64,000 bases of DNA from Alicyclobacillus tolerans (GCF_900142255.1 NZ_FRAF01000013.1:31900-95899), one strand, 5' to 3'; numbered from the stretch's first letter, positions 8,135 through 16,976 are shown. Made by a program: numbers and translations. Notes: generated from the letters alone by a model not told the origin.

Positions 8135-8980
8135 GTGAAAAACAACAGATTTGCCAAATGGTTTTGGCAAGGCGCTGGCGTCTTGGCAGCTGCATCAACA
8201 GTTCTCGCCTTTGTTCAGCCAAACGAAGTTTGGGCTGCAAATCTGTCGTCCAATTCCAGCGAATATGTAGAGACGAATCACGGTTGGGTAGACATGTTTC
8301 GCTCACCATCTATCTATTCTCCTGTGGTAGGTAAATTAGAATTATCGGAGCAAGCACCGTTGGTAAAAAAATATAACAACTACTGGTATGAGGTTGATTG
8401 GCAAGGTCAAGATGTTTTTTTGACCACGAGTAGCAGGTTTGTCCATCTGGTAACAACCGATAGTACTCAAACAGTTGCTCCTTCTTCAACAAACACTGCA
8501 TCATCGGATCTTTCAGCAAATACGACTGTAAACACAAATGGATTGAGTTCTGCAACCTCTCCTTCGTCATCTTTGCCAGAGTGGAAAATAGAGGCTAACA
8601 AAGTGATTGCTGTAGCCCGTACCCAACTGGGTGTCCCTTATTGGTGGGGTCATCAGGTTCCTGGTGTAGGTTTTGACTGCTCAAATTTTACGGCTTGGGT
8701 TTATCGGACTGCTCTTGGTATCCGCTTTTCATCGTCGTCCGTATATCAACGTTATCATGTAGGAACACCTGTTCCACTGTCGCAAATTCGTGAAGGAGAT
8801 TTGCTTTTCTTCCGAACAGCCAATAACCCGACAGGTGGAGGACATGTGGGGATTTATGAAGGTAACGGAATGCTCATTGAAGAAGGTGGGGGATACGGAA
8901 AAGTAGTCCAAGTTCCACTGTATTCGACTTGGTTTGGGCATGCTTTAGTTTTTGCTCGCCAGGTCATTCCTAACTCCTAA
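8135..8980 (+). CDS. Secreted NlpC/P60 peptidoglycan endopeptidase with SH3-like domain
   Basis: About 281 residues. I chose GTG at 8135 because AAGAGGTG (8121-8128) is correctly spaced from it. A signal peptide ends near VWAA. An SH3-like region follows (~residues 45-105), then a Ser/Thr-rich linker and a C-terminal NlpC/P60 domain. The catalytic Cys is in GVGFDCSNFTAWVYR, the His in GGHVGIYEGNGMLIEEG and the third polar residue just after. These enzymes cut gamma-D-Glu-diamino acid bonds. It follows another wall hydrolase but is separated from it by a terminator. Confidence 0.9.
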   Translation: MKNNRFAKWFWQGAGVLAAASTVLAFVQPNEVWAANLSSNSSEYVETNHGWVDMFRSPSIYSPVVGKLELSEQAPLVKKYNNYWYEVDWQGQDVFLTTSSRFVHLVTTDSTQTVAPSSTNTASSDLSANTTVNTNGLSSATSPSSSLPEWKIEANKVIAVARTQLGVPYWWGHQVPGVGFDCSNFTAWVYRTALGIRFSSSSVYQRYHVGTPVPLSQIREGDLLFFRTANNPTGGGHVGIYEGNGMLIEEGGGYGKVVQVPLYSTWFGHALVFARQVIPNS

Positions 8981-9039
8981 CCAGATGTTTGTCAATCGGG
9001 CGAATGTCCATGGCATAAATCTGGACTGCTACGTACTGT

Positions 9040-9071
9040 AAGAGCAGAAACCGCTCAAGGGAGGTGCTCTT
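9040..9071 (+). promoter_or_regulatory. Hairpin enclosing the ribosome site of the YjcZ-like gene
   Basis: AAGAGCA (9040-9046) can pair with TGCTCTT (9065-9071), two bases before the ATG at 9074. The loop holds the AAGGGAGG ribosome site. Such a fold could limit translation; whether it forms in vivo is unknown. Confidence 0.4.
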
Positions 9072-9073
9072 AG

Positions 9074-9193
9074 ATGTACGGAGTATTTGGAGGATATACT
9101 CGCTGGGCTGTAGTATTTCTCATCATCTTTGTGCTCTTTATCCTGCTCGTGCCCTATTCGGTAACTACCTGCACCACAACACCGGTTGCGTAA
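9074..9193 (+). CDS. Tiny membrane protein, YjcZ/sporulation-associated type
   Basis: A 39-residue product with an excellent AAGGGAGG ribosome site. It has a short Gly/Tyr/Phe-rich N-terminus (MYGVFGGYTRW), one membrane span (VVFLIIFVLFILLVPY) and a Thr-rich polar end. This layout is that of the very short YjcZ-like proteins common in sporulating Bacilli, although sequence identity cannot be judged here. An intrinsic terminator follows at 9220. No function beyond association with sporulation is known for the group. Confidence 0.7.
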   Translation: MYGVFGGYTRWAVVFLIIFVLFILLVPYSVTTCTTTPVA

Positions 9194-9219
9194 TTTAACA
9201 ATTTTTACAAATTCAGAAC

Positions 9220-9250
9220 AAAAAAGCTGTCCCTGCAGGGGCAGTTTTTT
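9220..9250 (+). terminator. Rho-independent terminator
   Basis: AAAAAAGCTGTCCC / GGGGCAGTTTTTT forms a stem with a short TGCA loop and a six-T tract. It ends the YjcZ-like transcript, and the A/T symmetry would allow some function on the opposite strand. Confidence 0.85.
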
Positions 9251-9357
9251 GTTTCAAAACAGGAAGGACAATGAGAGGATTTGCTGAACAGTTTGGAATT
9301 CCTTAATCTATTGATGAGACGTTTCTCAACACTTCCGTCTGAAAAGGAGATTCGTTC

Positions 9358-10278
9358 ATGATTTTTCTTGTTGATCTTCCCCAACCGTTTGATTGGGACG
9401 CTACCATAGAGCGGTTTGCCGTTCGAGAAGATATTACAGTCCATGTTCAGGACCATACACTCATTCGTACTTTTTGGACGGGAAATAAACCCATTGTTTA
9501 CCGTGCTTCCGCAGTCAAAAGCCGCTGTATGGATAGTGTGTTGAAGATAGAGACCAATCGCAACCTTTCTTATCAAGAACAAACAGAATTGAAGGCACAT
9601 TTGGCACTCACACTCAGTTTTACAGACGACGTAGAAGCGATGTATGAGACATTGCAACATACACCTGCAGCCATACTTTTTGAACGCTTTCGCGGGTTGC
9701 GTCCAGTACACGATCCAACGCTTTTCGAATCGCTCATCCGTACCATCATCGGGCAACAGTTAAACACTAAATTTGCTGCCACTCTTGTGAATAGGCTGGT
9801 TCGATTAGCGGGTGATCACGTTGAAAATCCATTTGTTGAAGAAATTTTCACTTTTCCAGTCGCAGAATCCTTATTGCGATTTTCTGTGGATGATTTACGG
9901 CAAATACAATTGAACAATCGCAAGGCCGAGACAATACTCAGCATTGCTCAAAGTGTGGTTGAAGAACAACTGCCGCTTGAAAAATGGCGTGGTATTTCTC
10001 GCGAGGAGTGGTTTGAGCGTTTACTGCCGGTGAAGGGAGTGGGTTTCTGGACAGTGGAGTGTCTGCTGCTTTTTGGGGTGGGAATGCTTGATGAATGGCC
10101 AAGCGCAGATGTGGGATTGCAGAAGGGTCTTGCCAATCTTCTTATTTTGCCGGATCGTCCCAATCCTGATGAAACCAAGCGACTCGGTGAGATGTTTGCT
10201 CCTTTTCGCAGTTATGTCACTTATTATGTATGGCACAGTTTACGTCATCCATTACCAGGCCATACGTCAAATAGATAA
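9358..10278 (+). CDS. alkA: DNA-3-methyladenine glycosylase II (AlkA type)
   Basis: Base-excision repair enzyme that removes alkylated purines from DNA. Of 306 residues, with an N-terminal AlkA-type domain and then the HhH-GPD fold. The helix-hairpin-helix is LLPVKGVGFWTVECLLLF (~residues 222-239) and the catalytic Asp is in WPSADVGLQKGL. The segment TLFESLIRTIIGQQLN is the standard start of the HhH-GPD domain. An AAAGGAGA ribosome site supports the ATG. The C-terminus is convergent with, and nearly touches, the minus-strand permease gene. Confidence 0.92.
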   Translation: MIFLVDLPQPFDWDATIERFAVREDITVHVQDHTLIRTFWTGNKPIVYRASAVKSRCMDSVLKIETNRNLSYQEQTELKAHLALTLSFTDDVEAMYETLQHTPAAILFERFRGLRPVHDPTLFESLIRTIIGQQLNTKFAATLVNRLVRLAGDHVENPFVEEIFTFPVAESLLRFSVDDLRQIQLNNRKAETILSIAQSVVEEQLPLEKWRGISREEWFERLLPVKGVGFWTVECLLLFGVGMLDEWPSADVGLQKGLANLLILPDRPNPDETKRLGEMFAPFRSYVTYYVWHSLRHPLPGHTSNR

Positions 10279-10286
10279 ATGGGTGT

Positions 10287-10784
10287 TTAAGTTAGGAATA
10301 TTTTAGAAATCCATTCAAGGAGGAGACCACCAATAATCGAAACAATAAAAGAGACAACTGCTCGTAATATCGTATAGGGAACTCCAAGAAAAGGAAATTC
10401 AGCAGGTATGCGTGGTAAAGAAACAAGCTGCCAAGATGTAAGAAAACTGAAAACCGCCCCTGGAGCTGCTTTGGCGTTTAAAAGTCCAGCGGCTAAAGGA
10501 TAAACTGCCCAGCGCGATCCGGTTCCCATCAATCCAAAAAGTGCTCCTATGATGATTCCAGACAATCCACTTTGTGGTCCAAGAAATCGGGCAATGACTT
10601 TTGTATCTATAACCTGAGAAATGAGACCTGCGATAAACATGGATACAAGCATCCATGGCATCGCTTGAATTAACATGGATAAACTGGATTCTACACCATC
10701 ATGAGCCAATTCAGGTTTGTAGAACATAAGAATAGTGTAAGTGCCAATAGTACACAGACCTACTGTCAGCAGGATTCTGTCCAA
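10287..10784 (-). CDS. Half-size predicted permease (ArsP_1/DUF318-like)
   Basis: A 165-residue integral membrane protein with about five membrane segments. Motifs such as GIIIGALFGLMGTGSRWAVYP and the repeated small-residue helices resemble one half of the ArsP/SO_0444-type permease family (about 300 residues in full-length members). It may work as a dimer, or be one of a two-gene pair whose partner is elsewhere. It lies 27 bases downstream of the GH18 gene on the same strand, so both could share a transcript. Substrate unknown. Confidence 0.6.
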   Translation of the reverse strand: MDRILLTVGLCTIGTYTILMFYKPELAHDGVESSLSMLIQAMPWMLVSMFIAGLISQVIDTKVIARFLGPQSGLSGIIIGALFGLMGTGSRWAVYPLAAGLLNAKAAPGAVFSFLTSWQLVSLPRIPAEFPFLGVPYTILRAVVSFIVSIIGGLLLEWISKIFLT

Positions 10785-10811
10785 ATTTTATCGCCCCCTC
10801 CTACCCTACCC

Positions 10812-12164
10812 TCAAGTTACCACTTTCTGTAAATTATTGATCATGCTTGTCCATATTGAAGGTTGTGAAAATGGCAATGACCAAACAGCTACTCCAGCCA
10901 AACCGTCGTTATTGACAAGTTGAAGCTTGTCGGAAAATGTCTGTTGATTGGCATACCATACTTCTTCGGTTCCACCATTGACTGGATATTGAGCATACAT
11001 AAGATCGAGACTTGGCTGATATTCGGATTTGGCTTGATGTTCAGCAAGAATCGAAGCAACACTATCAAGTCCAACGGCTTCGCTGTTCACTGCCTGTCCA
11101 TTGACCACTGTCCAGAAACGTGTGTACATGGGTATACCAAGCAAGAGCTTATCCGCAGGAACTCCTGTATCCAGTAAATCATTGACACAGCTTTTCACCC
11201 AAGGCATGTCTGCTACAGGACCAGGTGTTGGATCGGCTGCCCAATGTTCATCATAGGCCATGAGAATCAGTTGATCGCTCACATCTGCCAAGCCGGCATG
11301 AAAGTAAGCGGAGTTGTCAACTAGCGGTACAATATCTGCCGTCACATCAACTGATAAATCAACATGAATGGCTTGAAGATTTTTGTGTAAGCGAGCTACA
11401 AATGTTGTGTAAGCAGATTGATCGGAGTCATCCAAGTTTTCAAAATCAAGATTAATGCCATTTAGTTGATTTTGTTTGGCAATTTGGACAAGTTGCTGTA
11501 TACATCTCATTTCACTGGCTTTACTAGATAAAAATTGATGAGTCATATTGGCAAGAAATTGATTGTCAAAAAGCGCCCAAACTTGTACATGATGCTGATG
11601 CGCATACTGAATTACGGCGGGATTCACTTGACTGCTTACCTGGCCGGAAGCGTTTTGAAGTTCCAGCCAGCTTGGAGATACAACATTCATTCCTGGATTA
11701 TCTTTAATGAGCATGTCACTTTCATAGGTGGATTCAGCGGGCATCCAACCTAAAGCAATTTTGTGAGAGACCGATTGCCAGTTTGCTATAGAAGATAGTA
11801 GTGGTGACTGTGTTCCACCTCCTGATTCTTGAAATGTGGAAGGAGTCGAAAAGTAGGCGTCTTCCAATTCAACTTCCGGATGAAGAAACGGCATATGTGT
11901 TGTTTCTGCTAACCAAGTTGGAAATGTTTTTAGAAAGTTCCCCAGCGGCATGTTCTCCGTATTATTTTCTGTATCGGTTGTTCCAATCCATTCATTGAGT
12001 AACGCGTCTCCAAGGGTTGTGGTACTCCAGTTTGAACCTGGATTGTCAAAGCTTTGGTTCAATGCACCGTCTAAAGCAACCATGCCCCATAGAAAACTGC
12101 CTGCGGCAATTGCAGCAAGCAACGCACGGCGTGCTTTTTTTCGCCGCTTTTTTAACTTGCGCAT
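10812..12164 (-). CDS. Exported glycoside hydrolase family 18 protein
   Basis: A 450-residue protein with a basic N-terminus (MRKLKKRRKKARRALL) and one hydrophobic anchor or signal segment. The mature part contains a GH18 TIM barrel, clearest from ~residue 130. The catalytic motif reads LNGINLDFENL, with the final Glu as proton donor. Other family stretches are ADVSDQLILMAYDEHW and KLLLGIPMYTRFWTV. Bacilli GH18 relatives such as YaaH and YdhD act on peptidoglycan or spore cortex. No LysM repeats are seen here. The first canonical Asp of DxxDxDxE is Asn, so activity would merit caution. Confidence 0.85.
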   Translation of the reverse strand: MRKLKKRRKKARRALLAAIAAGSFLWGMVALDGALNQSFDNPGSNWSTTTLGDALLNEWIGTTDTENNTENMPLGNFLKTFPTWLAETTHMPFLHPEVELEDAYFSTPSTFQESGGGTQSPLLSSIANWQSVSHKIALGWMPAESTYESDMLIKDNPGMNVVSPSWLELQNASGQVSSQVNPAVIQYAHQHHVQVWALFDNQFLANMTHQFLSSKASEMRCIQQLVQIAKQNQLNGINLDFENLDDSDQSAYTTFVARLHKNLQAIHVDLSVDVTADIVPLVDNSAYFHAGLADVSDQLILMAYDEHWAADPTPGPVADMPWVKSCVNDLLDTGVPADKLLLGIPMYTRFWTVVNGQAVNSEAVGLDSVASILAEHQAKSEYQPSLDLMYAQYPVNGGTEEVWYANQQTFSDKLQLVNNDGLAGVAVWSLPFSQPSIWTSMINNLQKVVT

Positions 12165-12348
12165 CCGCCATTCTCCTATCTATTGAACTCTTTATCTCTT
12201 GTCTATCTGCTGTATTCTATGAGACGAGTTTTGTAATTAGAAGATTTATAGAAAAGTTTTTTCGATATTTGCCTCATTGAATAGAATGCTTTGCTGGCGT
12301 ATCATAAAAAAGAGCAGAGTATACCCATCTTTACGTTTCATCATTATC

Positions 12349-12367
12349 CGCTCGTACAAAACGAGCG
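12349..12367 (+). promoter_or_regulatory. Hairpin just upstream of the MBL-hydrolase ribosome site
   Basis: CGCTCGT/ACGAGCG with a 5-base loop, ending one or two bases before GAGAGGAGGGG. It could modulate ribosome access. The 218-base divergent gap otherwise shows no motif I can name. Confidence 0.35.
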
Positions 12368-12382
12368 AGAGGAGGGGCGGCA

Positions 12383-13387
12383 ATGGCAACTGTTCAATCT
12401 TCACAGGCTTTGGAAGTTCACTGTTTGCCTGTGCCAACCGGATTTGCTGTTGGTGATATGAATGCCTATCTTCTACAGCGCGCAGACGTATATGTGTTGG
12501 TGGATAACGGACCACGGCGTCAAGAATCACTGACGGCATTGGAAAAAGGGCTTAGAGAGCACGGTATCTCATCTTTTTCGAAATTGTCCGCACTGGTGTT
12601 GACACACGGTCATGTCGATCACGTTGGATTAACTCGGAAAATTGCCGAAGCTGGCGTTCCCGTCTATGCGCATCCCGGTGTGTCCAGCTGGTTGGATGGC
12701 TGGGAAGGAGGGCATATTTACCGTACGCGGTTTTACGAAGCACTTTATCAACGCTGTGGGATGCCACAAAATTATCAAGAAATGGCTCAAAAAGAATTTT
12801 TTTTATTACAAAAATTGAACGACCGGTCGGTAGTTAATGTCCCGGTTCATGACGGAATGACTTTTGAGTGGCTTCCGGAGTTTCAGTTTATAGAGGTTCC
12901 AGGTCATGCTCAGGCTGCTATTGCGCTCTACCATCCAGAAGAAGAAATGATGATCATTGGCGACCAACTGATTGCCCGAATATCATCCAATGCCTTGGTT
13001 GAGCCTTTACCGGGAGAAGCAGACGGCTTTCTAGCAAAGCGTAGTAAGTCTTTGCTTGATTACAGAAACAATTTGAAATGCATACAAGGAATGAAACTTC
13101 GTACTGTTTATCCAGGCCATGGAAACGTGATTGACAATCCACGCGATCTGATTGCCAAAAGACTTGAGGAACAGGAGAGTCGAAGAGATAAGGTTCTGCA
13201 AATGGTTCGAACCAAGCCGATGCAAACAGCTTGGGATTACGCTGCTGCTTATTTTCCACATCGGCTTGATCAACCTAGCTTAATTCTCTCCGAAATACTA
13301 GGTTATCTGGATTGGTTAGTCGTGGATGGGGAGATTCACATCGTTGAAAAGCAGGGTGTTGAGTATTTTTATTGCTCGCGTACCTGA
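12383..13387 (+). CDS. Metallo-beta-lactamase-fold hydrolase with C-terminal winged-helix extension
   Basis: Of 334 residues, led by a strong AGGAGGGG site. The metal site is visible as LTHGHVDHVG (HxHxDH), VPGHAQAAIALY, IIGDQLI and VYPGHGNVI. The C-terminal segment (~residues 255-330; AKRLEEQESRRDKVLQMV, then ILSEILGYLDWLV) resembles the winged-helix tail of LACTB2-like proteins, whose members include ribonucleases and thioesterase-type hydrolases. The substrate is not predictable. It is divergent from the GH18 gene and convergent with the MoaD-MoaE gene. Confidence 0.88.
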   Translation: MATVQSSQALEVHCLPVPTGFAVGDMNAYLLQRADVYVLVDNGPRRQESLTALEKGLREHGISSFSKLSALVLTHGHVDHVGLTRKIAEAGVPVYAHPGVSSWLDGWEGGHIYRTRFYEALYQRCGMPQNYQEMAQKEFFLLQKLNDRSVVNVPVHDGMTFEWLPEFQFIEVPGHAQAAIALYHPEEEMMIIGDQLIARISSNALVEPLPGEADGFLAKRSKSLLDYRNNLKCIQGMKLRTVYPGHGNVIDNPRDLIAKRLEEQESRRDKVLQMVRTKPMQTAWDYAAAYFPHRLDQPSLILSEILGYLDWLVVDGEIHIVEKQGVEYFYCSRT

Positions 13388-13399
13388 ATTTTGCAGACT

Positions 13400-14083
13400 T
13401 TATTCTGGATTCTCTTTCCACTCGGTTTGTCCATCCGAAAAAAATTCTTTTTTCCATATAGGAACTTCTTTTTTTAATCGATCAATCAGCGTCTTGCACA
13501 CTGTGAAAGCAATATCACGGTGAGCGGACGCTGCGGCACATATCACGGCTGTTTCTGTGGGTACAAGTGTTCCCACGCGATGCCAAGCCAGGGTTTTGAC
13601 ACCAGGATAGGTGGTTTCCAACTCTTCACCAAGTCGATGCATTTGTAAAAGAGCCATATCCTTGTATGCCTCGTATTCTAATTTCTCCGTTCGTCTATCT
13701 CCAGTCCACTCTCTTACTGTGCCAGAAAACAGTACAATTCCTCCGAATTTAGGATCTTCAAGTAATTGATAGGCTTTTGACAAGTCAAGCGGTTCATCTG
13801 TCACCTGATAGTAAGGTGAAATGATTTCTATTTTTCCTGATCCCCCGCCAACTGGTGGAATCCATGCTATTTCATCTCCGTCTTTCAATAAAGTGCTATC
13901 TTCTGCGTACGACTCATGGAGAGCCGCAGCTGCTCTATGTAAATCCTGCTGGAGTTGAGGGAAAATTTTCGTGAGTTCAGAACGGACATCAAGAATTTGG
14001 GCATTTTCAGGCAACTCGATCCAGCACTCGTTGGTTTGAGCTAGTTCACGTAATCGGGCGAAAAATAGAACTTTGATTCGCAA
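13400..14083 (-). CDS. moaX: Fused molybdopterin synthase, MoaD-MoaE (MoaX-like)
   Basis: A single 227-residue chain carrying both subunits of molybdopterin synthase, which puts two sulfurs onto precursor Z. Residues 1-81 are MoaD (beta-grasp), ending in IPPVGGG; residues ~85-227 are MoaE. MoaE features include EYEAYKDMA, LAWHRVGTL, ASAHRDIAF and LKKEVPIWKKE with the catalytic lysines. MoaD normally needs a free C-terminal Gly-Gly for thiocarboxylation, but here it is internal (Gly79-Gly81). In the mycobacterial MoaX fusion the chain is cut after this Gly pair, and the same is expected here. It is divergent from moaC. Confidence 0.92.
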   Translation of the reverse strand: MRIKVLFFARLRELAQTNECWIELPENAQILDVRSELTKIFPQLQQDLHRAAAALHESYAEDSTLLKDGDEIAWIPPVGGGSGKIEIISPYYQVTDEPLDLSKAYQLLEDPKFGGIVLFSGTVREWTGDRRTEKLEYEAYKDMALLQMHRLGEELETTYPGVKTLAWHRVGTLVPTETAVICAAASAHRDIAFTVCKTLIDRLKKEVPIWKKEFFSDGQTEWKENPE

Positions 14084-14258
14084 TGAGAGGTCACTCCTTA
14101 TATGGAACGGTTTTTACCGGTTCCCATCCTGTCAATTTTTCATGTATGCTTAACGGAGACTCTATGAAGCTGATTCATAAGAAACAGTGTAAAGTTTAAC
14201 TGTTGAATTGCCAACTAGACAAATCAAATAATATCCATAGCATAATGGAGAGATTAGA

Positions 14259-14771
14259 GTGACCAAAGAAACTCAAACGGATCGTCCCATTCAATTGACT
14301 CATTTTGACGCTGAAGGTCATGCACATATGGTCAACATCAGCAGTAAATCTACTACTGCAAGGCGTGCAGTTGCGCGTGTTGAAATTTTCATGCAAGCAG
14401 AGACGCAGAAACTCATAGAAGAGGGAGGCTTAAAAAAAGGGAATGTCCTTTCAGTGGCAGAAATTGCAGCTGTGATGGGTGCCAAACAGACGGCACAGAT
14501 GATTCCGCTTTGCCATCCAGTGCCCCTTGAGCATGTTTCGGTACGACATGAGTTTTTAGAACCGCTAGAAGGTCAATCACGCCTGCAAATTGAGGTGGAA
14601 GTGGCAGCAACCTATCGAACAGGGATTGAAATGGAAGCTTTGCATGCTTGTTCAGTGGCAGCCTTGACCGTTTATGATATGTGTAAAGCGGTCGATCGCG
14701 CTATGACCATTGAACGGCTTCGGGTTGTATATAAATCAGGTGGGAAAAGTGGCACGTTTGAAGCAGAATAA
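14259..14771 (+). CDS. moaC: Cyclic pyranopterin monophosphate synthase MoaC
   Basis: Second step of molybdenum cofactor synthesis: converts the MoaA product to cyclic pyranopterin monophosphate. Of 170 residues. The GTG start at 14259 is preceded by GGAGAG; a nearby upstream ATG is out of frame. Diagnostic motifs are MVNISSKSTTARRAVA, AAVMGAKQTAQMIPLCHPV and YRTGIEMEALHACSVAALTV (the GIEMEAL core), plus a C-terminal KSGGKSG. It is divergent from the MoaD-MoaE fusion across 175 bases, so the two probably share a control region. No other moa gene lies in the window. Confidence 0.95.
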   Translation: MTKETQTDRPIQLTHFDAEGHAHMVNISSKSTTARRAVARVEIFMQAETQKLIEEGGLKKGNVLSVAEIAAVMGAKQTAQMIPLCHPVPLEHVSVRHEFLEPLEGQSRLQIEVEVAATYRTGIEMEALHACSVAALTVYDMCKAVDRAMTIERLRVVYKSGGKSGTFEAE

Positions 14772-14887
14772 CCTCACAAACGATAAAGAATCACAAGTTT
14801 TCAGAGTAGAGTATAGGCAACGAGGTTCTTACTGTTAGAAGTTTCTTTTTTTAATAGAACAATTTTCTCAAACTGAGTTTTTGAAAG

Positions 14888-16960
14888 ATGGGGGTACACA
14901 CATTGAATCTGATTGTGCTAGGAGCAGGCCAAGGAGGAGAAAAGGTTTTAAAAACTTTGGCTGAATATCGAGATTTACAGATTCTCTGTGTTGTGGACAA
15001 ACGTCCAGAGGCGCCTGGCATGTTACTTGCCGAGCAACTTCGTATTCCAACTGCGCCCGATGTTGATAGTGCTTTACAACAGGTGCAAGGACAAATAGAC
15101 GTTATTTTGGAAGTTACAGGTCATACCGAAGTGTACATGCGTCTTCTAGAACGTTTTCCAGAACGACCCATTGTAGTGCCTGCTTCTGCTTTGCAGTTTT
15201 TTATGCTCATCATGTCAGAAAAGGAACGATTGATTGCTTCTGCACGTACTCGACAACGAGATCTGCAGAGAATTCTCAATGCTACGCAAGATGGCATGAT
15301 CGGTATTGATGCGGGAGGAAGAGTAACTCTTTGCAACGCAGCTGCAGAACGCATGCTGGGTGTTTCTAGTGCTACTATGCGCGGCAGAAAGGCACATACC
15401 TGGATACCCCTTGAAGTGTATGAACCTATTCTCCAAGGTAAGGATAGCCCAGTCACTCAGATGCGTTCTCAAGCTGGTACAGATCTCGTTGTTCATGCCT
15501 TGCCAATGGATGATGAGACTCTTCAACGTGCTGGAGCCTTAGTTGTATTGCGGGATGTGACGGAAGTACACCGTTTGGCCGCAGAAGTCACCAATTTGCG
15601 AGAAGTGCAGCAGTTGCTTGAGGCCATTATACAAAGTACTCAGGACGCAATTTCGGTTGTCGATCAAAACGGCATTGGATGGATGATTAACCCAGCCTAT
15701 ACGCGTTTGACAGGCCTTCCGCCAGAACGTGTGATTGGCCAGCCTGCCGAAGTAGATATTGCCGAAGGTGAAAGTATGCACATGCAAGTGTTGAGAACAG
15801 GGCAAGCTGTCCGCAACGTGCCACTGAAAGTCGGTCCTCTGCGCAAAGAAGTGATTGTTGATGTTGCTCCGATTTGGGTAGGGAATGAATTGCGCGGTTC
15901 GGTCGGTGTCATTCACGATGTATCGGAAATCAAGCAATTGACAGATGAGTTACAACGGGCTAATCGACTTATTCGTTCCTTATCTGCTAAATATCGTTTT
16001 GAAGATATTGTTGGTTCGAGTCAGGCGGTTATTCATGCTATCGACCAGGCGCGAAAAGCGGCGGCTACTTCTGCCCCAGTTTTATTGCGCGGCGAACCAG
16101 GGACGGGCAAAGAATTGTTTGCACACGCTATACATCAAGAAAGTCAGCGTGCGAAAGGTCCTTTTGTGCGTGTCAATTGTGCTCTCTTTTCTGAAGAAAT
16201 GTTGGAGATTGAGTTGTTTGGACTGGAAGAAGGAGCATCTTCCAGTTTGTTGCGGGGGAGAATCGGCCTTTTAGAAGAAGCTTCTGGTGGGACCTTGTTT
16301 CTTGACGAGATCGGCGAAATGAGTGTTTCTACTCAAGCCAAACTGTTGCGTGTGCTGCAGGAGAAAGAACTGGTTCGCGTGGGAGGGACGCGACCGATTG
16401 CGGTTGATGTGCGCTTGATTTCTGCTACTCATCTGCATCTAGAACAGGCAGTTGCAGCTGGACGTTTTCGTGAGGATTTGTACTACCGAATCAATGTTAT
16501 TCCTATTTTTATTCCACCCTTAAGATATCGTAAGGAAGACATAGAGGAGTTGGCTAAAGCTATATTACAACGACAAAATCAAGCTTTCGGTCGGAATGTG
16601 GACGCAATTTCGAAAGATGCTTTGCAAGCGCTTATACGCTGGGATTGGCCTGGGAACGTAAGGGAACTCGAAAATGTTTTAGGTCGAGCCATGATGTCCG
16701 TAGGATACAGTGAAACGACACTATCAGCGCATCATTTGCCGCCTCTCGGGTTTTCTGTTCAAGAATTGGCAGGAGAAACAGGCGAGAGTGGCTATTTGCC
16801 ACGCCAAGGAACACTGAATGAACGTATGCAAATGGTTGAGCAGGCAATTTTGCGTGAAACACTTGCAGCAACAGGTGGCAATAAGACAGAAGCAGCTAGG
16901 CGTCTCGGTATTTCCGTGCGTACTCTGTATTACAAATTGGAAACGAGCGAAAAGAGATAA
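14888..16960 (+). CDS. PAS-AAA+-Fis regulator, BkdR-like, with degenerate sigma-54 loop
   Basis: A 690-residue regulator placed where bkdR sits in Bacillus. Domains: Rossmann-like N-terminus with GAGQGG (residues 12-17); PAS 1 (~122-225, ILNATQDGMIGIDAGG); PAS 2 (~245-350); AAA+ (~373-610) with Walker A GEPGTGKE near 402 and Walker B GGTLFLDEIGEM near 467; a Fis-type helix-turn-helix (NKTEAARRLGISVRTLYYKL) at the C-terminus. The loop that is GAFTGA in sigma-54 activators reads GASSSL (~449-454), lacking the Phe and Thr that contact sigma-54. TTG 14903 is an alternative start with GGGGG spacing. It probably controls the bkd genes that follow. Confidence 0.9.
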   Translation: MGVHTLNLIVLGAGQGGEKVLKTLAEYRDLQILCVVDKRPEAPGMLLAEQLRIPTAPDVDSALQQVQGQIDVILEVTGHTEVYMRLLERFPERPIVVPASALQFFMLIMSEKERLIASARTRQRDLQRILNATQDGMIGIDAGGRVTLCNAAAERMLGVSSATMRGRKAHTWIPLEVYEPILQGKDSPVTQMRSQAGTDLVVHALPMDDETLQRAGALVVLRDVTEVHRLAAEVTNLREVQQLLEAIIQSTQDAISVVDQNGIGWMINPAYTRLTGLPPERVIGQPAEVDIAEGESMHMQVLRTGQAVRNVPLKVGPLRKEVIVDVAPIWVGNELRGSVGVIHDVSEIKQLTDELQRANRLIRSLSAKYRFEDIVGSSQAVIHAIDQARKAAATSAPVLLRGEPGTGKELFAHAIHQESQRAKGPFVRVNCALFSEEMLEIELFGLEEGASSSLLRGRIGLLEEASGGTLFLDEIGEMSVSTQAKLLRVLQEKELVRVGGTRPIAVDVRLISATHLHLEQAVAAGRFREDLYYRINVIPIFIPPLRYRKEDIEELAKAILQRQNQAFGRNVDAISKDALQALIRWDWPGNVRELENVLGRAMMSVGYSETTLSAHHLPPLGFSVQELAGETGESGYLPRQGTLNERMQMVEQAILRETLAATGGNKTEAARRLGISVRTLYYKLETSEKR

Positions 16961-16976
16961 TCCTATTTGCATTTCG

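Noticed and set aside
9205..9756. 183-codon minus-strand frame overlapping alkA and its leader
   Set aside because: It spans a terminator and the coding start of alkA, and shows no motif.
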